A stretch of 42,503 nucleotides of DNA, from NCBI GenBank assembly GCA_949287505.1, contig CASEGX010000077.1:1-42503 (forward strand). Reading direction: 5' to 3'. The position numbers and the translations under genes were made by a program. Below, piece by piece: positions 33,580 to 41,963 of this stretch (positions are counted from its first letter, which is position 1; each line of letters opens with the position of its first letter). Under the pieces are notes generated by a model. The model saw nothing but the letters and a program-made list of their open reading frames with translations. It made no database searches and was not told where the DNA came from. Source of the stretch: an uncultured Spirochaetales bacterium. Its GTDB lineage: Bacteria; Spirochaetota; Spirochaetia; Sphaerochaetales; Sphaerochaetaceae.

Positions 33580-34643
33580 TATTCTTCCTCGCGCTGCGTA
33601 ACAGCTTCTCACGGACAGGAAATCATCGGGCAAGGGCAATACGCATCGCACTAGCTACAGCTCTGTCACTTGCCACTCTGATGGTGACCATATCTGTGAT
33701 GGAGTACCTGCAGACAGGGAGATTCGACAAGATAAGGGCCTCCTCTTCGTTTGACATAACGCTCTCCGGAGATTTCAGCAAAGAGATGAAGGAGCGTTTT
33801 CCTTCAGCCACTGTATTCTCATATGGGGAGACAGAGGTCCTTGGGGATGGAAACATATTCACACTGCGCTATATCGATGATGAGTATGATGGGGAGCTTT
33901 CTGTCCGTATCACAGGAGATGGTGTCCTCCTTGTGCCATACACTTCGTATTCATATTCAGAAGACAGCATGTCAATAACGATGATGAGAGAGGGTCGGAG
34001 CGGTATGATGATTCCCGTTACAGCGGATTATGATATCCTCGGGACATTCTCAACGCCTCTTGACATTTCCGCTGACTCCTCAATGCTATTTCTCCCACTG
34101 TCAGAAATCAGCGATGGCGTTCCTCTTTTCACTGCGATAAAAGGCTGTGATGGTGCGGCTATCGAAGACCTGAGGGCGGATGGGTATACCGGTACTTCCT
34201 GGAAGGAGAAGGAAGCGGGACTCTATTCTGCGTTCATGGCGGAGAAGCTGATGATGTACATTGTCCTCTCGCTTCTTTTCATCATCATACTGGTTTCCCT
34301 TAAACAGAGTGTCAGGATTTTCTTCGATACAAGAAAGAAGGAAAGAGCCGAGCTTGTGGTACTCGGACTTGATGAATGGAAAGCTGATGCGGCCTTCACT
34401 CTGTCGATTGCAATTATCACACTCACAGGCATAGGTGCAGGTTTTGTCCTGTCCTGTCTTTTCATTCCAGCAGGGGAAATCTACGCATCCACAATCCTCG
34501 GTGGAAAGCCATCGCTTACGCTATCCTCTTTTTCCTTCATTCTTTTCTCATCCCTGATGCTGCTCTTTACAGTGCTTTTCTCTTTCCAGGAGACGGGAAT
34601 GCTCAGACATGTTCCTGTATCGGAGGTTCTTAGCGATGAATGA
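33576..34643 (+). CDS. FtsX/LolE-family ABC transporter permease, first copy
   Basis: Predicted subunit of a lipoprotein-releasing or similar MacB/LolCDE-type transporter. The 355-residue topology fits: one N-terminal membrane segment (about 24-43), a large periplasmic domain, then three C-terminal segments (MYIVLSLLFIIILVSL, TLSIAIITLTGIGAGFVLSC, and SFILFSSLMLLFTVLFSF). Overlaps with both neighbours indicate one operon. Confidence 0.8.
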   Translation: MIFFLALRNSFSRTGNHRARAIRIALATALSLATLMVTISVMEYLQTGRFDKIRASSSFDITLSGDFSKEMKERFPSATVFSYGETEVLGDGNIFTLRYIDDEYDGELSVRITGDGVLLVPYTSYSYSEDSMSITMMREGRSGMMIPVTADYDILGTFSTPLDISADSSMLFLPLSEISDGVPLFTAIKGCDGAAIEDLRADGYTGTSWKEKEAGLYSAFMAEKLMMYIVLSLLFIIILVSLKQSVRIFFDTRKKERAELVVLGLDEWKADAAFTLSIAIITLTGIGAGFVLSCLFIPAGEIYASTILGGKPSLTLSSFSFILFSSLMLLFTVLFSFQETGMLRHVPVSEVLSDE

Positions 34644-35316
34644 TATTCTGAGGCTTGATTCGATATATAAATCATATCCATCTCCATCTGGAGAAAGCAT
34701 AGGCATACTCTCCGGTATCTCGCTTTCAATAGAAAGAGGGGAGATTGTCTCAATCGTCGGAAGAAGCGGATCAGGAAAGAGCACTCTTCTTTCCGTGGCA
34801 GCGCTTCTTTCTCCTGCGGATTCAGGCCTGGTGTTCTATGATGGTAGGAACAGCAGCCTCCTTGGAGAGAGGGAAAGAGCGGAGCTCAGGCGGAAAAGCA
34901 TGGGTTTCGTTTTCCAGAATGCTACGCTTCTTGCTGACTTCTCTGCACTTGAGAATGTAGCAATGCCTCTTATGATACAGGGAAAGAACAGAAAAGATGC
35001 GTTCAATGCATCTCTTGAGCTGCTGGAGAAAGTCGGTCTGGATAAGCGGAAGGATCACAGGCCTGCAGAACTTTCCGGCGGGGAGAGACAGAGAGTTGCG
35101 ATTGCAAGGGCACTTGCCGGCAATCCTCTTGTCGTGTTCGCGGATGAGCCTACAGGCTCTCTTGATGAGAGGACCGCAGAAGAGACGGAGACATTGCTTT
35201 TATCCACAGTGAAGGACACGGGCCACTCAATGCTTCTCGTCACTCATAACACGTCGTTTGCCTCAAAAGCTGACAGGGTGCTTGAACTGAAGGAGGGGAG
35301 GCTCAATGCTGTCTGA
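34636..35316 (+). CDS. ABC transporter ATPase (LolD family)
   Basis: ATPase partner of the two FtsX-like permeases, 226 residues. Walker A GRSGSGKS, signature LSGGERQRVAIARALAG, Walker B VVFADEPTGSLDE and H-loop VTHN are present. The order permease-ATPase-permease resembles lolC-lolD-lolE. The ATG at 34636 follows GGAGG nine bases upstream; a longer reading from 34609 is inside the permease gene. Confidence 0.88.
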   Translation: MNDILRLDSIYKSYPSPSGESIGILSGISLSIERGEIVSIVGRSGSGKSTLLSVAALLSPADSGLVFYDGRNSSLLGERERAELRRKSMGFVFQNATLLADFSALENVAMPLMIQGKNRKDAFNASLELLEKVGLDKRKDHRPAELSGGERQRVAIARALAGNPLVVFADEPTGSLDERTAEETETLLLSTVKDTGHSMLLVTHNTSFASKADRVLELKEGRLNAV

Positions 35317-36430
35317 GGGAGCAAGGCTGTATTCTGCAAGAAAGACAGGACGTGGTATGAGCTTTCGCTATAAAGTCACATCTCTCCTGCCTCTTCTGAT
35401 CCTGATTCTTGTCACAGCTTCCCTTTCTTTCGCTCTTGCGTTCATATCATCACTGTCTGAGAGGATTGACAGGATGATAGCCATAATGGGGTCAGGATCC
35501 GTCTATGCGCTCTCTGATCCTGCAGATTTCATAAAGGAGGGAGAGGTCGCGGCTGTCAGAAACGGAAATGCACTGATGTATACAGAGCACGGTGAAGCTG
35601 CCCTGGCGGTGAAAGGCGTCGAAACGTCCTATTTTTCCGGAATGAGGGGAGACGAGGTTGATGTTGTCATGCTTGAAGAGGATGTGCTTAATCCTGTGAT
35701 TCTCTCCTCATCGCTGTCTTCCTCGCTTTCGCTTGCCATCGGTGACAGGTTCACGCTGCTTGTGTGGGATGAGGAAAATGGAAGGACACGGCCGTATCTG
35801 TGCACAGTCGGAGGTATCTTCTCGTCCGTCTATCCTCAGCTTGACAGCCATCTGGCATACGTTCCTTTCCAGATGCTCACTTCTCCTGTGGGCTATGAGA
35901 TTCTTCTTCCAGCGGGGGCAGATTCTGAGACTGTCTCTGATGTATTGTGGGAAAACGGTATTCTCTCAGAGACTTACCGTACGATGTATTCATCGCTTTA
36001 TCAGAATGTACAGTCTTCTGTAGGTATTCTCTATATAATCATCGTGGCCGTTGCGCTTCTTGCCTCCTTCTTTTCGTCCGATGCTGCCCAGGTTTATATA
36101 GCAAGGGACAGGGATGATATAAAAGAGCTGTGGATGCTTGGTATGGAGAGACGGGAGATCAGGAGAATCTACCTGAGGATAACGATGAGTGCTGTCCTGA
36201 TTGCTTCTGCCGCAGGGTGCATCATCGGCCTTCTCCTTGCTTATCTCTCTCCTTCCATTCTCAGTGTAATAGCCCATTACGAGCCTGCGCTCCTCGAATA
36301 CTATGTGACCTCGTTCAGTGTAAGCATTCCTTTTCTCTCAATTGCCGTGATGCTCATTCTCTCCATATTTGTCTCATTTCTCTCCGTTTCATTCGCTCTC
36401 AGACGAGGAAAGGGCTCCCGGCTGTTCTGA
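35306..36430 (+). CDS. FtsX/LolC-family ABC transporter permease, second copy
   Basis: Second permease of the lipoprotein-exporter-like set, 374 residues. It has a first membrane segment at about 24-46 (LLPLLILILVTASLSFALAF), a periplasmic domain, and three C-terminal segments near residues 235-370. The ATG at 35306 overlaps the ATPase gene by 11 bases after AGGAGGGG. Confidence 0.8.
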   Translation: MLSEGARLYSARKTGRGMSFRYKVTSLLPLLILILVTASLSFALAFISSLSERIDRMIAIMGSGSVYALSDPADFIKEGEVAAVRNGNALMYTEHGEAALAVKGVETSYFSGMRGDEVDVVMLEEDVLNPVILSSSLSSSLSLAIGDRFTLLVWDEENGRTRPYLCTVGGIFSSVYPQLDSHLAYVPFQMLTSPVGYEILLPAGADSETVSDVLWENGILSETYRTMYSSLYQNVQSSVGILYIIIVAVALLASFFSSDAAQVYIARDRDDIKELWMLGMERREIRRIYLRITMSAVLIASAAGCIIGLLLAYLSPSILSVIAHYEPALLEYYVTSFSVSIPFLSIAVMLILSIFVSFLSVSFALRRGKGSRLF

Positions 36431-36471
36431 CGCTCTTTTCCATTCCTAAGATAATGGGGTATAGTCAAACA

Positions 36472-37395
36472 GTGAATCTTGAAGCTTTTCAGCTTGGAAC
36501 AAGTGGCATGATGCCGCTTCCCGGGCGATTTCTTACATCGGTCCTGGTACGCCGCGAAGGCGATCTCTTCCTCTTCGATTCAGGAGAGGGTACACAGGTG
36601 TCTATGAAGATGCTGAATCTGAGATGGAAGAAGATCTCTGCAATATTCATCTCCCACATGCATGCTGACCATGTGACAGGACTTCCCGGTATCCTGATGC
36701 TCTCGTCCCAGGTCGACAGGGATGAGCCGCTGTACATAATAGGACCTATGCGCCTTAAGGAGTATGTGGATGCATCGCGCCGCATTCTCGATATGTACAT
36801 AAACTATGAAATCAGGTTCATTCCGGTCGAGACAGGAATAATCTACTCAGGAGATGGCTTTACTGTACAGGCCTTTCCTTTGATGCATACAAAGCCTTGC
36901 TATGGTTACTCCCTCGTTGAGGATAAGAGAAAGGGCGAGTTCTTTCCGGAAAAGGCCATTGAGCTTGGGGTTCCCAAGGGGAAACTATGGGGGACGCTCC
37001 AAAGCGGAAGCCCTGTGACTCTCGACGATGGCCGCATCATCACAAGCGATATGGTGATGGGGAGTGCGAGGGATGGACGGAAGATAAGCTACGTCACCGA
37101 TACGATGTACTTTGAGAATATAGCGGATTATGTCCATGATTCAGATATACTTTTCTGTGAGGGCATGTTCGAGAAGGCCCTGGGAGAGACTGCAAGGGAG
37201 AAAAAACACATGACAAGCTATGAGGCAGGGCTTGTTGCAAGAGATAGCGCCAGCAGGCTTCTCTGTCTCCAGCACTATTCTCCAAGATACTCTGACAGGG
37301 AGCTTCGGATCCTCGAGCGCGACGCAAAGGAAGTCTTTCCTGATACGGTCCTGACCCGTGACAGAATGACTTTCAGCATACCGCTGAAGGATTAG
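36472..37395 (+). CDS. rnz: ribonuclease Z (tRNA 3' endonuclease)
   Basis: Processes tRNA 3' trailers. The 307-residue metallo-beta-lactamase-fold protein has the metal motif HMHADH (residues 62-67) and the C-terminal CLQHYSPRYSD. The start is taken as GTG at 36472 (MNLEAFQLGTSGMMPLPGR), where family homology begins; the in-frame ATG at 36454 would add six residues and is the alternative. A longer frame from 36130 lies within the permease gene. Not coupled to its neighbours. Confidence 0.9.
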   Translation: MNLEAFQLGTSGMMPLPGRFLTSVLVRREGDLFLFDSGEGTQVSMKMLNLRWKKISAIFISHMHADHVTGLPGILMLSSQVDRDEPLYIIGPMRLKEYVDASRRILDMYINYEIRFIPVETGIIYSGDGFTVQAFPLMHTKPCYGYSLVEDKRKGEFFPEKAIELGVPKGKLWGTLQSGSPVTLDDGRIITSDMVMGSARDGRKISYVTDTMYFENIADYVHDSDILFCEGMFEKALGETAREKKHMTSYEAGLVARDSASRLLCLQHYSPRYSDRELRILERDAKEVFPDTVLTRDRMTFSIPLKD

Positions 37396-37444
37396 GCTTT
37401 CATGCAGGGCATTCTATCTGCTATCCTGTGAGATGAGGCGTTAA

Positions 37445-38221
37445 ATGAGAACTGTAAGATATCTTATCGGTGGCGAGAGGAGAGAGCTCATAGGATATAT
37501 CCATGAGGATCTGTATACGCTGGGTGGCTGCTATAAGAAAAGACCTTCTGTCATTGTCTGTCCGGGCGGCGGATACTCTTTCCTGTCAAAACGCGAAGAG
37601 GATCCTGTAGTGTTCCCTCTGTTCTCCCATGGATTCAATGTCTTCGTTCTTCACTATAGCGTAGGTGATGAAATACATTCATCGTGGCCGGAAGAGGAGG
37701 CAGCCCTTGCAATTGCGGCAATAAGAAGAGACTCTGATAGCCTCGATATAGAAAGCTCTAAGATTGCCGTTATGGGCTTCTCCGCAGGCGCTCATGTCGC
37801 TGCTTCTGTATCCTGCCACTGGAAGAGATATGGTGATAGTTCCCGCCCCGATGCTGCTGTACTGTGCTATCCGGTGATTACAATGGGCAGGTACTGCCAT
37901 CAAGGGAGCCGTGATATGCTCACAGGCGGAGATGAAAGGCTTATTGATTATTACTCGCTGGAGAATCAGGTGGATGAGGATACATCCCCATGCTTCATCT
38001 GGCACACATTCAGCGATGATAGTGTCGATGTTCATAATTCCCTTTCCTTTGCATCTGCCCTCCATGAACATGGAGTGGACGTGGAACTCCATATATATGA
38101 CAGGGGAATCCATGGCCTTTCCTTAGGCTATAATGAGACGGGAAAAGAGGAGAAGGCCGTGCAGAGCTGGATGGATCTGTGTTTATCATGGCTTGACAGA
38201 AGGTGGGGCTTTTCACGCTGA
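37445..38221 (+). CDS. alpha/beta-hydrolase, BD-FAE/acetyl-esterase-like
   Basis: Predicted esterase, 258 residues, without a signal peptide. The oxyanion region PGGGYSFLSKREEDPV matches BD-FAE-type esterases. The nucleophile is S113 in GFSAGAH, and probable Asp and His are in HTFSDDSVDVH and DRGIHGLSLG. Such enzymes deacetylate sugars or oligosaccharides, but the substrate here is unknown. The stop overlaps the next start (TGATG). Confidence 0.8.
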   Translation: MRTVRYLIGGERRELIGYIHEDLYTLGGCYKKRPSVIVCPGGGYSFLSKREEDPVVFPLFSHGFNVFVLHYSVGDEIHSSWPEEEAALAIAAIRRDSDSLDIESSKIAVMGFSAGAHVAASVSCHWKRYGDSSRPDAAVLCYPVITMGRYCHQGSRDMLTGGDERLIDYYSLENQVDEDTSPCFIWHTFSDDSVDVHNSLSFASALHEHGVDVELHIYDRGIHGLSLGYNETGKEEKAVQSWMDLCLSWLDRRWGFSR

Positions 38222-39447
38222 TGAGAAAGATACTGGGAGCGATAATTCTATTCCTCTTGCTATCTTCAGGGCTTCATGCCGAATCATTCACATTTGATGC
38301 GTATATAAATGCTGTCTCTGGCGGAATAAGCGGGTTTGGCCTGGGGCTTTTTCCTTTAGGAACCACATTCGGATTCGAGAAGCATTTCCAGATGGCGCCT
38401 GTGACACATAAGGCTGAACTTCAGATCGAGTTCTCCTTTGCGCTCAACAACCGTTCGCTTTCCACGGATTATGACTACATGACAGGACGGCCGGTATGGG
38501 CGCTGGAAAGGGATGAGGAACGCCATTTCTTCGGAGGCGATGGATGGGACCGCTCTCTTTCGTATTTCAATCCACGCTCTTCAATCGATATCTATCTTGA
38601 TCAGGGTTTTTTCAATAACCCCCTCAATCCTGAGGGACCCCTTTTCAATGTCAGGGCCGGTTACAATGGCCGTTATTCAATGAGCCTTGAGGAAGTAATC
38701 TACTCGTTACCCGGACATGGCGGACTCTCTGATCCGGTATTCGTCTTTCAGGATGGGAGTCTCCGTCCTCCTTTTGATGAGTCCCTTCCTGCGTATCCCT
38801 GGCTGAATGGTTCCCGGCATGTTTTCACTGACTATCTCTATCTTCAGTTCTCATTGAATATGGACAGGGATACACCTACAGATTCAGAACCTGAAGAAGG
38901 GCTTGGAGTGGATCTCCTTCTTGAGGCTGGTCCTGCCTGGCTTTTCAATAACATCACTCCTGAAGGAGTTCAGAGCGATTATTTCCGTATTTCGCTGTAT
39001 GCTGAAGAGAAAATGGAGATTTTCTCAGTCTTGCAGGATAACGGCTGGAACTGGATCAATATGTATGTCGGACACTCGAACAGACTTGAATACATCGGCG
39101 GTCCTGTCGTCCCGGAGAACAAGCTTCCTCTCGACAGGCTCCGCGGCAGTCTTCAGGACCGTATATGGATTCATTTCTCAGGTCCGCAGTTCATGGCCGG
39201 AGACTGTTTTACGAGCGTTGAGTTCAATCTTTACAATCGTCTTCTATTCGGAGGCGTGGTAAATGAAATTGATGACAGGACACGTGCTGTCGAGCTGCAG
39301 TCCAGCTTCTCTGCAACGCTTCAGCTCCGCCTGTTCGGATTCATAAGGCTTGAGTATCAGGTGGGTTATGATTTCATAAAGGGAATCTGGCCGGAAAAAC
39401 CCTCTTGGTGGCAGAATTCCGGTCTGCAGTTCTACGTTTCGATTTAG
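38221..39447 (+). CDS. exported beta-barrel-like protein, paralogue A1
   Basis: Function unknown, 408 residues. It has a signal peptide (MRKILGAIILFLLLSSGLHA) and a mature protein rich in alternating aromatic/polar strands, ending LQFYVSI. It shares segments with the next gene: a DxGF start of a strand (YLDQGFFNN), the middle GYNGRYSMSLEE, and FSGPQFMAGDCFTSVEF. An outer-membrane barrel or surface protein is likely by composition. The ATG at 38221 overlaps the esterase stop. Confidence 0.65.
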   Translation: MRKILGAIILFLLLSSGLHAESFTFDAYINAVSGGISGFGLGLFPLGTTFGFEKHFQMAPVTHKAELQIEFSFALNNRSLSTDYDYMTGRPVWALERDEERHFFGGDGWDRSLSYFNPRSSIDIYLDQGFFNNPLNPEGPLFNVRAGYNGRYSMSLEEVIYSLPGHGGLSDPVFVFQDGSLRPPFDESLPAYPWLNGSRHVFTDYLYLQFSLNMDRDTPTDSEPEEGLGVDLLLEAGPAWLFNNITPEGVQSDYFRISLYAEEKMEIFSVLQDNGWNWINMYVGHSNRLEYIGGPVVPENKLPLDRLRGSLQDRIWIHFSGPQFMAGDCFTSVEFNLYNRLLFGGVVNEIDDRTRAVELQSSFSATLQLRLFGFIRLEYQVGYDFIKGIWPEKPSWWQNSGLQFYVSI

Positions 39448-39454
39448 GAGAGCT

Positions 39455-40609
39455 ATGAAAAGAGTTGTTGTCATTTGCCTGATCCTGATTGCTCTCATGC
39501 CTCTTCCTGCAATAGGCTTCGGTTACCATGTCTTCACGGTGAGAACTGAGCCGGATTTCGGAGAAGGGGTTTTCCCCACTTCCGTGATGTACCAGTTCAA
39601 TTTCCCTGTTCCGGATCTGGTAGACGGCTCTCGGACAGAGTTTGCCTTCCGTCTGGACAATGGTCTTGTTTACAGAACACTCAGACAGGACCCCATGACT
39701 GGTGCGATAATGGCAGAATCCCCTCTCTCTTATGATTATCCTCGTGAATATACCGTGCACTACGATGAGTTCAATCTCTTCTTTGCTCAGGGGTTTTATG
39801 ATACGGATTTCTCTGCCAATGATCTCCTGACAGCCTTCATCTCAATAGATGGCCGCTTTGAGATGGCCTTCGAGCGTTTGTCCTGGATGAGTGGAAAGAA
39901 CGAAACAGAGGGCCTTTTCTGGGACAAGGACGGAAACTACCGGTTCCCGGCGGACGGGAACTGGATCGGAGCTCCAGAACTCCAGGATGACAGATCCGTT
40001 TTCCAGACAAGCATCACCCTTGGTCTCATGGTTGATTATATGCGCGATACGACTTCCACGCGCGATGGTGTCAAAGCCGGCTTTTACATGAGGCTTGCCC
40101 CCGACTGGATGATACTCACGGATGGATCCGCTTCTTTTCTGCTCTATTGGAATGAATTCCAGTTCTCAAGGACTCTTTATTCAATTCCGAATGGTGAGAG
40201 AACCTGGTTCAGTATCGTTCTGGATGACACCCTGACTTACAGATTCATATCCGGCAGCAAGGTGCCGCAGTATGTTCAGGGTGGGGATATATGGGGTCCG
40301 GATGTTCCTAATGCGGAGAGTGTCATTACAAACAGGCTTTCCCTGACGTTCTACGGACCTCAGATCAACAGCCGGGATACCTATCCGTCTGTATCGCTTT
40401 TCTGGGACACAGGGTGGGCGCTGGGGAAGGTGCTTAACACATCATCTGGCAAGAGCATTATTGAAAGTTCCGGCAGCTGTGGTCTCAGAGCGGAATTCGT
40501 TGTCTTCGGTATTGCTGAGTTTTATTATGAGATAGGCTGTTCGTATGATCCTCCATTTTCCGAGGAGATGCTCGTAAAGCAGAGTTTTGGTTTTTCGGTG
40601 GGTATATGA
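39455..40609 (+). CDS. exported beta-barrel-like protein, paralogue A2
   Basis: Function unknown, 384 residues, with a signal peptide (MKRVVVICLILIALMPLPAIG). It is related to the preceding protein over most of its length, e.g. FFAQGFYDTD, SIDGRFEMAFERL and LTFYGPQINSRDTYPSVSL, and ends FGFSVGI. AGGAG sits a few bases before the ATG. The stop overlaps the next start by ATGA. Confidence 0.65.
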   Translation: MKRVVVICLILIALMPLPAIGFGYHVFTVRTEPDFGEGVFPTSVMYQFNFPVPDLVDGSRTEFAFRLDNGLVYRTLRQDPMTGAIMAESPLSYDYPREYTVHYDEFNLFFAQGFYDTDFSANDLLTAFISIDGRFEMAFERLSWMSGKNETEGLFWDKDGNYRFPADGNWIGAPELQDDRSVFQTSITLGLMVDYMRDTTSTRDGVKAGFYMRLAPDWMILTDGSASFLLYWNEFQFSRTLYSIPNGERTWFSIVLDDTLTYRFISGSKVPQYVQGGDIWGPDVPNAESVITNRLSLTFYGPQINSRDTYPSVSLFWDTGWALGKVLNTSSGKSIIESSGSCGLRAEFVVFGIAEFYYEIGCSYDPPFSEEMLVKQSFGFSVGI

Positions 40610-41271
40610 TGAGAAAGGTTTCTTCATTCCTTCTATTCCTTCTTGTTTCAATCGCACTCAGTGCAGGTGCATCTCTTGATCTCCGTTCTTCTTTTGAGTG
40701 GTCATATGATACAAATTCCTTCTCTTCTCCGCTTCCCTCTGATTACAGCACTCAGGGGTATCCGAATGGAGGAGAATTCCTGAAGCGTCAGAATCTTGGT
40801 ATCAATCTCGGCCTCGATGTCTATTTTGCCGATTCATCACGCGTAGGGCTTTCAGTCTTCACATCATTCCGTTTTCCATACCATGCTGAATCGATAATCC
40901 CTGTGGATGGAGAGAATGGCTGGGTATATGAAAGCGAGGACAGTACAGAGCGGCAGCATACAGGTTTTTTCTTTGGGGCAGGTCCTGTATTTTGTTATCA
41001 CACGGAGAGAATGGATCTCTTGCTTCCCATAAGGCTGAGCATCGGCAGCTATGACTGGTTTACATCGGGTATCGTTGTCGGTGTTTCGATTGAGCCTGGT
41101 GTGAGTGTCTTCCTTACAGAGGATTTCTTCCTTACCTTTTCAATGACTTATGACGCCCATCTGATGAAATTCCTTTTCTCTCTCAGAGAGGTCTATGATT
41201 CAGGGTATATAATGCTGACAGCTGGTGCTTCCATAGGCGGCGGTATCAGACTAGGAGATGCGGATGCGTAA
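40606..41271 (+). CDS. exported beta-barrel-like protein, paralogue B1
   Basis: Function unknown, 221 residues. It has an N-terminal signal peptide (KVSSFLLFLLVSIALSAGA). Beta strands such as GVSIEPGVSVFLTEDFFLTF and a Gly-rich end (ASIGGGIRLG) fit a small outer-membrane barrel. Similar in arrangement to the following gene (LGINLGLDVYFADSSRVG versus LGLDLDLAVFPSDSIRIG). The start is ATG 40606, overlapping the previous stop, or 40609. Confidence 0.6.
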   Translation: MMRKVSSFLLFLLVSIALSAGASLDLRSSFEWSYDTNSFSSPLPSDYSTQGYPNGGEFLKRQNLGINLGLDVYFADSSRVGLSVFTSFRFPYHAESIIPVDGENGWVYESEDSTERQHTGFFFGAGPVFCYHTERMDLLLPIRLSIGSYDWFTSGIVVGVSIEPGVSVFLTEDFFLTFSMTYDAHLMKFLFSLREVYDSGYIMLTAGASIGGGIRLGDADA

Positions 41272-41887
41272 ACTTCTGGTTGTATTTTTCCTTATTCTGT
41301 CATTCCCGCTTGCTGCTTCTCCAGAGCTCTGGCTTGGTGGTGCATTCATGGCAGACCGCAACTACGTCTCAGGTGAGATTTCTTCCTCCTTTCCTGCAAT
41401 GGGAGAAAGCATTGAGGAAATCAGGTCACTGGGACTGGATCTGGATCTTGCAGTCTTTCCCTCAGACAGCATACGAATCGGGTTCATTGGCGGCTACAAT
41501 ATCCTTCTTCCAATCGGATGTACTCCAGAAGGAGGGGAAAATGAGGGGTACATCACCTATGATTTCGATTATAGGCAGGAAGTCTCACTTGGCATTGCTT
41601 ACTATCAGTTCTTCACAGAGAGAATCGGAGCGTATCTTAACTGCAGTTTTGAGTATTCCTGGTATAGAACAGCACTTGAGCATATCGCGAATGACTCAGA
41701 GCCGATGGATTATGTAGAGGAGAATGAATACGGCATTCTCGGAGAGCTTGGCATAGTCTCAAGATCAGGTGATATGTATTTCCGTCTTGGTGTAAGCGGG
41801 TTTTATGATCTGAAACATATGAAAGAGCCCGGCTTCAGATTCTCCCTTTCCGTTGGTGGAGGCTTCATAATCGGCGGAAATCGATAG
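41264..41887 (+). CDS. exported beta-barrel-like protein, paralogue B2
   Basis: Function unknown, 207 residues, signal peptide MRKLLVVFFLILSFPLAA, ending VGGGFIIGGNR. It aligns in layout with the preceding protein. The ATG at 41264 is chosen over 41258: GGAG at 41254-41257 is 6 bases from 41264 but touches 41258, so only 41264 has usable spacing. It overlaps the end of the previous gene by 8 bases. The next gene begins 65 bases later and looks unrelated. Confidence 0.6.
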   Translation: MRKLLVVFFLILSFPLAASPELWLGGAFMADRNYVSGEISSSFPAMGESIEEIRSLGLDLDLAVFPSDSIRIGFIGGYNILLPIGCTPEGGENEGYITYDFDYRQEVSLGIAYYQFFTERIGAYLNCSFEYSWYRTALEHIANDSEPMDYVEENEYGILGELGIVSRSGDMYFRLGVSGFYDLKHMKEPGFRFSLSVGGGFIIGGNR

Positions 41888-41913
41888 TTTTAGCCAAAAT
41901 CTTCACTCAAAGC

Positions 41914-41963
41914 GTATATACCTTCAGGAGAGATATCTCCGGAGGAGGTAGAGTGTATATACC
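41914..41963. repeat. short direct repeat and palindrome before the Rpn gene
   Basis: GTATATACC occurs at 41914-41922 and again at 41955-41963, bracketing the palindrome GAGATATCTC (centre near 41934) and the GGAGGAGG ribosome site at 41941-41948. It may be the conserved 5' end of a mobile-type gene copy; with one copy in view this cannot be told apart from chance. Confidence 0.35.

Noticed and set aside
36130..36471. Extended N terminus for RNase Z
   Set aside because: Out of frame with and inside the FtsX-like permease gene; family homology begins at MNLEAFQLG.
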